Source: Calonectria ilicicola (taxonomy: Eukaryota; Ascomycota; Sordariomycetes; Hypocreales; Nectriaceae). From it: DNA of 64,000 nucleotides. Position 1 is the first letter of the stretch. Each line of letters opens with the position of its first letter. Under the pieces are notes generated by a model. That model did no database searches and was not told the origin of the DNA. It saw only the letters and a program-made list of their open reading frames with translations. Shown here one piece after another: positions 61,401-64,000 of the stretch. Both the position numbers and the translations under genes were made by a program. The DNA lies in NCBI GenBank assembly GCA_020809705.1, contig CP085827.1:7068001-7132000 (forward strand), read 5' to 3'.

Positions 61401-64000
61401 GCTGTACAGGTTGAATAACAAGCAAGCTGTTAAATTCACAAGCCTCTTTAGCAGCTTGGCTAGATTTGGCAATATTTTGTAAGCCAAATTGCTCATAGGC
61501 TACCATTTCGGCAGCTTGTTGTTGTAATTGCTCCAAGAAGCTTGAAACCTGAACTTCCCCATCTAAGCGAACTCGTACTGGAATGGTTGCCACAGCAGGG
61601 CCTGCCATTTTATCGATTCCAGGTACAGGGGCATGGCGGCCAGATACTGTTGTTCCGAAGCAGATATCAACAGAGTCAGAATATCGCGCAAGCACTATAG
61701 CCCAAGCTGCGCGAAGAATGGTTGCTTTTGTAATTGACTCGCTTTTTGTGAACTCAATGGAGATATCTTTCTTGATGATCTGGCTAGCATGCTTGAATTC
61801 GGCTGAGTCAATCCGTGGGAAGACAGTCCGTTGCGCACCATCTAGCTGATCTTTCCAGTAAAGATTAGCTGCTTCCTGGTTGATCTTTTGTGTGTAGCTA
61901 ATAAATCCGGAATAAGGCTTCGGTATTATGGGCGATGTTCCCTTAAAGTTGCTATAGAGCGCTCCTAGGATAATGTTCAAACTCCAGCCATCAAAAATAG
62001 CATGGTGAAGCATTAAAATGAAATAGGTTTCGCCAGTTCTTTGTTTGATAAAAGCATATCGAGATAAGCGAGAACCGTATTGCATCTCTATGGACTTGGA
62101 CTTATCCATGAACGCCTTTAAATCAAGGCCTTCTGTTGATTCCCATGTTGGGTTTTCTCGGACGATGACCTGAATCGAGACGCCATTCTGAACGATAATC
62201 CTTGTGCGCAGATTGGCACACTGATCCATAGTCTGGCTCCAGGCAGCTTGAAACTGATCCCGGCTTATCTGATCAGGAAGACGATAAACATATTTGGCGA
62301 TATATGATCCTGGCTGTTTCACAGCTAAAGCCATCAATCCTTCTTGAAAGCTTGTGCAAGGATAAGCATCATCGATATCATCACTGACTAACAACTGGCA
62401 CATATCTCGGGCCGATATCTTGATGGCATTGATGTCATGGTCTGGGAGCAAAGCGAAGGGACTTGTCTCAAATGCTGAATCATCATCAGTCTCGGTTACG
62501 CAACCAGCAACGGCAGATAAACGGGGGTCGGCAAAGATGTCCTTCACGGTGATCGCCAAGCCTGTCTCACGTGCCAAGGTCACAAATTGAATTGCGGTAA
62601 TAGAATCACCTCCAATACGTAAGAAGTTGTCATCACGGCCGATGCTCACCGCAGGGATCTTCAAGATAGTTGCCCACATCTGTTGGATGTGCTCCTCCAT
62701 TGGTGTAGCTGGAGCTCTCTTTTCCGTATCTGCGAGAGCGTACTTGTTTAATTCTTCCTGATTTAGCTGGGCAATCATCCTCTTTAGTCCATTCCTATCC
62801 AATTTGGTTGAGGTAATGGATGGCATAAACTTGCAAGGGAAGAATAATGTTGGAACCATGTAACTTGGCAGTGCCACACTAAGTTGACTTACTGCAGCTA
62901 ATACTTTATCCCGTAAGTCATGGGTAAGAGGCAAGAGGACGCTCTCATCAGCCCCAATAACCCGACGACTCTCATCGTTAAAGCAGTAGTAGGCCACAAG
63001 CTTGATACCAGAATCGCCCCGATGGACATCAACTACAACTTGCTTCAATCCAGGGAATGAGGCGCGCAGATGATGCTCGACCTCGCCAAGTTCAACACGA
63101 AGGCCACGTATTTTAACTTGAGTATCTTTGCGAGAAACAAACTCGATAGTACCGTCAGCATTATAGTAACAGAGGTCACCAGACTTAAAAAAGCGGCTCC
63201 ATTTAGATGAAGAGCGACGAGGAGTCCATTCTGGGAGTTGCAAAACTGTCGATGCTTCAGTTCTAACAGGGTCGTCAAGATACTCGCGCAGCAGAGTTGG
63301 ACCTTGAATAACAACTTCGCCAATACAGCCAATAGGCGCAAGACGATGAGGATTCTCTGGATCAACAATCCAACAGAAGCCTCCCACTGGCGTACCGACA
63401 GTCTGAGGAGACTCGTTCTTGGTATACCATTCATGAAGAGTGCTGAAAACGCATGTTTCGGCGGGACCCCATCCAGTGACAAGACGGAGGTGGCCAACCC
63501 AATCTTCAAAAACGTCCCGGCCTACGGCCTCGCCAGTAAGAAGTAAAAGTTCAAGATTTGGCATATCCTCAGGTTTGAAGGTGCGGGTGAAAGATGGAGT
63601 GAGGAAAGCCCAAGTAACTCTTGCTTCATTGATAAAGCTTTTCAACCCGGTCATGCGAATCTCTTCAGATGGAACACACAATGTGGCTCCAGAAATGAGA
63701 GGCGCTATAATCTCACCAATACAAAGATCGAAGACAAAAGAAGCAAATTGTAAAATTCTCACTTGAGGAGTGAGTCCAAGTCGTTTACTTATAGCAGTCT
63801 GACTAGTACAAACAGCCCCATGCTGCATAACTAGACCCTTGGGGGTACCTGTACTTCCAGAGGTAAACAACACGTAGGTAGCATGATCAGGAGTGACAAC
63901 TTGAGCCGGTGGCTTGGGGTCTCGACCAAATTCATCTGCTAACTCCTGATCTAATTCAGATGTGACTTCGATGACATTGTTTACCAACTGAGAGCATTTA
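48100..64000 (-). CDS. Multimodular non-ribosomal peptide synthetase, 5' end outside window
   Basis: The minus-strand frame is open from the right edge to a TGA at 48100-48102, 5,299 residues without an intron. The true N-terminus lies beyond the window. The visible order is A-T-C-A-T-C-A-T-C-A-T-C-A-T-C. All five A domains keep YVLFTSG(S/T)TG-x-PKG and the TS-x-KLDR lysine. All five T domains have the GGDS serine. All five C domains keep HHxxxDG (HHAIFDG three times, HHSVYDG, HHSLYDG). I see no epimerase, N-methyltransferase, thioesterase or reductase. The A-domain specificity residues read by eye are DLGFLTGVFK, DLGYLTGVFK, DLGYLTGVFK, DVGFLAGVFK and DGAMVGAVDK in order. The ending on a C domain suggests release by condensation, often macrocyclisation. 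The convergent ABC-C pump is the natural partner. Confidence 0.95.
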   Translation of the reverse strand, partial: KCSQLVNNVIEVTSELDQELADEFGRDPKPPAQVVTPDHATYVLFTSGSTGTPKGLVMQHGAVCTSQTAISKRLGLTPQVRILQFASFVFDLCIGEIIAPLISGATLCVPSEEIRMTGLKSFINEARVTWAFLTPSFTRTFKPEDMPNLELLLLTGEAVGRDVFEDWVGHLRLVTGWGPAETCVFSTLHEWYTKNESPQTVGTPVGGFCWIVDPENPHRLAPIGCIGEVVIQGPTLLREYLDDPVRTEASTVLQLPEWTPRRSSSKWSRFFKSGDLCYYNADGTIEFVSRKDTQVKIRGLRVELGEVEHHLRASFPGLKQVVVDVHRGDSGIKLVAYYCFNDESRRVIGADESVLLPLTHDLRDKVLAAVSQLSVALPSYMVPTLFFPCKFMPSITSTKLDRNGLKRMIAQLNQEELNKYALADTEKRAPATPMEEHIQQMWATILKIPAVSIGRDDNFLRIGGDSITAIQFVTLARETGLAITVKDIFADPRLSAVAGCVTETDDDSAFETSPFALLPDHDINAIKISARDMCQLLVSDDIDDAYPCTSFQEGLMALAVKQPGSYIAKYVYRLPDQISRDQFQAAWSQTMDQCANLRTRIIVQNGVSIQVIVRENPTWESTEGLDLKAFMDKSKSIEMQYGSRLSRYAFIKQRTGETYFILMLHHAIFDGWSLNIILGALYSNFKGTSPIIPKPYSGFISYTQKINQEAANLYWKDQLDGAQRTVFPRIDSAEFKHASQIIKKDISIEFTKSESITKATILRAAWAIVLARYSDSVDICFGTTVSGRHAPVPGIDKMAGPAVATIPVRVRLDGEVQVSSFLEQLQQQAAEMVAYEQFGLQNIAKSSQAAKEACEFNSLLVIQPVQHMTSKNTPSQADVLLSSDAGSYQEEEAMEGYFTYPLVLQCFTYEDHIELAFVFNPNVVPESQLKALVHHFGYTIQQLTSKRDAKLQEISLTGDWDLQQAQLYNPDEPQIIRSCVHQLVERHARTEPNAIAIDAWDGQLTYLQLNEAANRLAHLLIDAYGVQIGDFIHVCFEKSVWFFVAIMAINKAGAAWVPLDPSHPVQRQQQIVKQTGARVALSSLANAKKCASLVPLVVKVTSALDKHLKRDNGSPMAPVCAVTPNHAAYVLFTSGSTGTPKGLVMQHGALCTSQIAIGKRLGLTSSVRILQFASFVFDLCIGEIIGPLITGATLCVPSEETRMNGLQEFVNSMKVNWAYLTPSFTRTFKPQDMPGLELLLLTGEAVGRDVFENWVGKTRLVTGWGPAETCVFSTLHEWYSKDESPQTVGRPVGGFCWIVDPQDPQKLAPTGCIGEVVIQGPTILREYLDDPAKTAAATVTELPEWAPKTSSSHWNRFFKSGDLCYYNTDGTIEFVSRKDTQVKIRGLRVELGEVEHHVRAVFSGVRQVAVEVFRGKAGTTLAAFFCFNDETRLSSDQEMNVENMLLSLTDELKNKIMAAISQLSVTLPSYMVPTIFLPCKFMPSITSTKLDRSALKRLVATLDQESLVKYSLSNTDKRPPTTPMEVQLQDIWATILKVPKESIGRDDSFLRIGGDSITAIQFVTLARDNGLSISVRDIFADPRLSAVAAKIKRSNESSVSFSAQPFALLPEAQVEAIKSTIQDVCQIQGKESIDDAYPCTSLQEGLMALAVKQPGSYIAKYAYSLPQDINQSRFEDAWSQTLDRCTNLRTRIVTHNGVSIQAVVNERLRWEPSNGHTLQSFIESSSNIHMQYGSRLCRYALLTEKSGQSYFVLMIHHAIFDGWSLNLVLNTLNSIFTQQPVLELEPYANFINYTTHLDQDAAHNYWSTQLNGAQRSIFPHMNSIKDTVSSSRTISSQILLTSEACGSMTKATILRAAWAMVLAKYCDSDDVCFGTTVSGRHAEVVGIDRMAGPAIATIPIRVQVSKELNVSTFLEGVQQQAAEMVAFEQFGLHNISKVSQAAKEACDFDSLLVIQPMQHVGAAEGDKPTKSLLSSAPDFHENGEGLKGYFTYPLVVQCLTHGDFVELLLIFNPDIIPESQLEALSQHFNCAVQCLGTQQDKPLGQISLTGEWDLQKAQYFNAEEPLVVRSCVHQLVEKRARLQPNAPAIYAWDGQLTYSKLNIAANRLAHYLRDEFSVKAGDLVHICFEKSAWFFVAMLAINKAGAAWVPLDPSHPIQRQQQIVQLTKANLALTSPANSEMCATLVSSVVEVTAFLDRQLTVKRKSTLAPASGVGPDHAAYVLFTSGSTGTPKGLVMQHGAVCTSQTAIGKRLRLTSSVRILQFASFVFDLCIGEIIGPLIFGSTLCVPSDETRMSGLQKFVNDARVSWAYLTPSFTRTFNPEDMPGLKLLLLTGEAVGRDVFENWVGKTRLVTGWGPAETCVFSTLHEWYSKDESPQTVGRPVGGYCWIVDPQDPQKLAPTGCIGEVVIQGPTLLREYLADPERTQASTVTNLPSWAPNITSPYWNRFFKSGDLCYYNADGTIEFVSRKDTQVKIRGLRVELGEVEHHLRAALSDIRQVAVEVFKGDAGITLAAYFCFNDDTQMSNTITNANDILLPITDELRNLIALAISNLSVTLPSYMVPTIFFPCQFMPSITSTKLDRGTLRRLTSTLDHESLSIYSLTDSEKRAPTTSMEVRVQQAWSTILKIPAKNIGRDDNFLRIGGDSITAIQFVTLAHESGLTITVKDIFADPRLSAVAAKVTEEEGATYAVQPFSLLSMDLGTIKSSVQRQCQISNEKDIIDAYPCSSLQEGLMALAVKQPGSYTAKYVYQLSSKVDTLHFKAAWNRTLEVCTNLRTRIILHNGVSIQTIINDEPVWEPATSKDLNSFMASTHTMPMNYGSRLCRYALVTDQKGRKYFVLITHHAIFDGWSLSVTLGILNSMYQELPVTELLPFSNFVNYTLQMNEEDAQSYWKSQLTGAQRAAFPRAPHAHAKPDSRVMRISTPFPGSMDSSITRATILRAAWAIMLARYSDSNDICFGTTVSGRHAPLPGIDSMPGPTIATIPVRIKLNKEEELLTLLENIQQQASEMVTYEQFGLRNISNTCLEAKEACDFSSLLVIQPLQQMAEGEESDDSMFTSLSPDAYDADQSLDGYFSYPLVGLCKVLEKSIDMDFVYDSNIISESILQGFSKQFDHVVEQLCLHQDGLLNTVNVASPWDMQKAIEWNQHDSELGVVDACIHQLFVDQARLHPDDIAIASWDKEFTYADLDKASNRVSHLLINGFGVKPGDLIHVCFDKSAWFVIAIIAINKAGGAWVPLDPSHPSSRHKQIVEQTGAKIAVTSPDLASICSELVPYVIELSTSLDKKLEKRSKRLSMRPPVGYVSPADAAYVLFTSGTTGVPKGVVMQHRAVCTSQTAISRRLGIKPGVRLLQFSAYVFDVSVGEMIGSLISGACICIPSDHDRMNNLKGFIRDMGVNWAFLTPTFARTIKPEEVPGLELLLLAGEAVSQDVFDTWYGKVRLINGWGPAETCVFSSLHEWKSARESPVTIGRPVGGFLWIVDPENPQKLAPTGCIGEIVIQGPTLLRQYLSNAAQTADATITSLPEWAPLRESPHWSRFYKTGDLGCYNSDGTVEYVGRKDTQVKIRGLRIELGEVEQNIRTCLEGVKQVAVDVIKTERASNLVAYFSFTDEKKTIGASTSTDAFLPLTPNIESQIITMVGHLRVLLPQYMIPTIFIPCQYLPFITSGKLDRKGLRAMTIALESEQMARYSLLNSKHRAPETKMETKLQQIWSDILQVSVDSIGRDDSFMALGGDSIGAIQLVALASEQGITITVAEIFADPRLSQVAAAATFMAGDQPSAMEPWSMIANDMRSDIIQEATSQCNIDPQSIQDAFPCTPLQEGLIALAEKQPGSYMARFVIELGLDIDMARFKSALESTIATCANLRTRIILSKYGFMQVILDEPATWRQIDGKPLSNVMKMPMINVGYGTSLSYFTFTSYQSCNHLIWDLHHSVYDGWTLGCMLGILQAAYNGHDLFQPIAFSNYVNYTSSTDEKEMARFWRSQLEGANTANFPDDRIKLCEHSLPKTFAHKIHIPEHQATNATPSSLLRAAWAYVLSKYLETNDVVFGSTVSGRNAAVQNIQAILGPTIATIPVRVCLDGNLTISQYLSNIQEKSNAMIPFEHTGLQNISKLSDIARDACDFKNLLLIQPAIKAEGGSEAQFKLIDTQLASTETGNQQYDTYPLIFECILTDKQDITISVNYNAQYISSEQVQWICQHFEHVATQLAIMNADLPLSQVDLLSSHDLRQIYKWNEERIPETIDACVHDLISKRATHYPNREAIFSIAGSLSYSQLDKISTQLATYLCLIGIAPDSIVPICLEKSRWAPVAQLAIMKAGAAYLPLDPSHPASRRQALCDEVNARYMIVSPSTISSCKTMTPDCINISDMFISKLPELVYSPRPLPRSDPQRPAYVLFTSGSTGKPKGVVMHHSALCSSIKGHGTAYGLSPNSRVLQFSNYIFDGSIAEIFTPLAFGSTICVPSDKDRLENMPGFIRDSGVTIAMLTPSFARTLRPEDMPYLATLVLGGEAMTKDNLDTWYGRVKLINAYGPTEACVDATSHLIQSPDESPSNIGRSQNSTCWIVDPENHNRLAPIGCVGELLVQGPTLARGYFNDPQKTNAAFVEDVDWLPASFARVKKRFYKTGDLVKYNYDGTIHYIGRKDTQVKIRGLRIELGEIEYQVGISLDGIKQVVVDVFDSENGTNLVAYFSFNESGSSEDDIFLPLSPDIEAKMTTMSEFLNSVLPRYMVPTMFIPCSYIPSSTSDKLDRRVLRDLTKRLDRELLSRYALVGSKKQTAETPMEVRIQKLWSQLLNIPIEGIGRDDSFLALGGDSITAIQLVTMAAEQGIAVTVSSIFEDPRLSHIAASAVLTNEEKQLVLKPWDLIPNDIRPEVLQEAVEQCHIDPDYIEDVYPCTPTQESLIEYGIKQPGCHFTRQLVKIRQDINLSKFQSALEKTVSLCPSLRTRIIKSQHGTFQIILKEKATCRQTEGFPLSDILNMPRIEIGYGNPLCLFIFVSEKGSNYMIWDIHHSLYDGGSMDLIFNLLQECFDGGEISEIVPFNSYMNYILSTNAKDTQRFWLKQLEGANTADFPDTRIALSNKRTSTNFIQGYEMPIYQNSNITFSSLLRAAWALMVAKYLESDDVVIGCLLSGRNAPVANIQKIIGPTHSYVPVHVRINKALAIDQFLLDIQEQANVMMPFVHTGLQNIAKLGNTARDAAALQHMFIVQPTMKNEEMGGGGSDPILQSLDSPNNDEFEIYPLVFHCIPGNNGQMTHLITYSTQFLSLEQVQEIFENFKHIATQLAMTDGRQPLSHLNLTL
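49455..52684 (-). other. NRPS module 5: C4-A5-T5
   Basis: C4 HHSVYDGW at about 52182-52206, A5 core FTSGSTGKPKG at about 50782-50822, T5 GGDS at about 49555-49592. Specificity reading DGAMVGAVDK, clearly different from modules 1-4. Boundaries are approximate. Confidence 0.85.
52685..55964 (-). other. NRPS module 4: C3-A4-T4
   Basis: C3 HHAIFDGW at about 55448-55471, A4 core FTSGTTGVPKG at about 54029-54075, T4 GGDS at about 52790-52822. Specificity reading DVGFLAGVFK. Boundaries are approximate. Confidence 0.85.
55965..59234 (-). other. NRPS module 3: C2-A3-T3
   Basis: C2 HHAIFDGW at about 58712-58735, A3 core at about 57299-57345, T3 GGDS at about 56058-56092. Specificity reading DLGYLTGVFK, the same as module 2. 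Boundaries are approximate. Confidence 0.85.
59235..62509 (-). other. NRPS module 2: C1-A2-T2
   Basis: C1 HHAIFDGW at about 61987-62010, A2 core at about 60571-60617, T2 GGDS at about 59330-59364. Specificity reading DLGYLTGVFK. Boundaries are approximate. Confidence 0.85.
62510..64000 (-). other. NRPS module 1 (visible part): A1-T1
   Basis: A1 lacks its N-terminal end at the window edge. Core A3 motif around 63837-63882, the A5-like GWGPAETC at about 63465, and the T1 GGDS at about 62600-62632. Specificity reading DLGFLTGVFK. Boundaries are approximate. Confidence 0.85.

Noticed and set aside
48166..63766. Many plus-strand open frames and alternative minus frames inside 48-64 kb
   Set aside because: They are shadows of the continuous NRPS frame and have no independent domains.
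48100..64000. Epimerisation or N-methylation domains in the NRPS
   Set aside because: Every His-motif is HHxxxDG within a C domain followed by an A domain or the end, and the A domains have no insertion of methyltransferase size.
1..64000. Starship captain (DUF3435 recombinase), CRISPR arrays, tRNA or rRNA genes
   Set aside because: No tyrosine-recombinase motifs, no regularly spaced repeats and no convincing tRNA T-arm and acceptor pairing were seen by eye.

Overview
The window is genomic DNA of a filamentous ascomycete (Pezizomycotina). Most genes carry short 45-85 bp introns with GT-AG borders and CTAAC-like branch sites. The gene content is typical of that group: a HET-domain protein, a Zn2Cys6 regulator, allantoate-permease-type MFS transporters, an ABC-C pump, a giant NRPS and solo LTRs in AT-rich spacers. 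I cannot name the species. Exon structures were built by eye from splice signals, reading-frame continuity and conserved motifs.

Layout. 1-810 (-): acyl-CoA ligase running off the left edge. 2887-4175 (+): Old Yellow Enzyme reductase. 4.2-9.25 kb: gene-poor, one solo LTR. 9255-12297 (+): alpha/beta-hydrolase fused to a HET domain. 13256-13810 (+): small secreted Cys-containing protein. 16748-18193 (+): FAD monooxygenase, convergent with an MFS transporter (18920-20574, -). 23.0-30.7 kb: a compact metabolic block with MFS transporter, FMN-dependent alpha-hydroxyacid dehydrogenase and Zn2Cys6 regulator (all -) and a divergent class III aminotransferase (+). 31.2-38.5 kb: four related genes, comprising a degenerate SNF2-like protein, two small inverted paralogues and a divergent SNF2-like ATPase with all main motifs. 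40525-45850 (+): 15-exon ABC-C transporter. 45.9-48.1 kb: nest of LTR fragments. 48100 to beyond 64000 (-): intronless multimodular NRPS, at least 5,299 residues, ordered A-T-(C-A-T)x4-C in the window.

How they fit. The NRPS and ABC-C pump converge and are plausible synthesis and export partners. The first three A domains have almost the same specificity residues, of a DLG(F/Y)LTGVFK type, suggesting repeated use of one small residue, and the chain ends on a C domain rather than a thioesterase or reductase. The 23-31 kb block can interconvert hydroxy acids, keto acids and amino acids under a local regulator. It could be catabolic or could feed the NRPS.

The least familiar part is 31.2-38.5 kb. 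All four genes appear to share one small N-terminal domain. In two it stands alone, in one it is joined to an intact SNF2-like motor, and in one to a motor whose nucleotide-binding motifs are replaced while the frame stays open. I do not recognise this as a described system.
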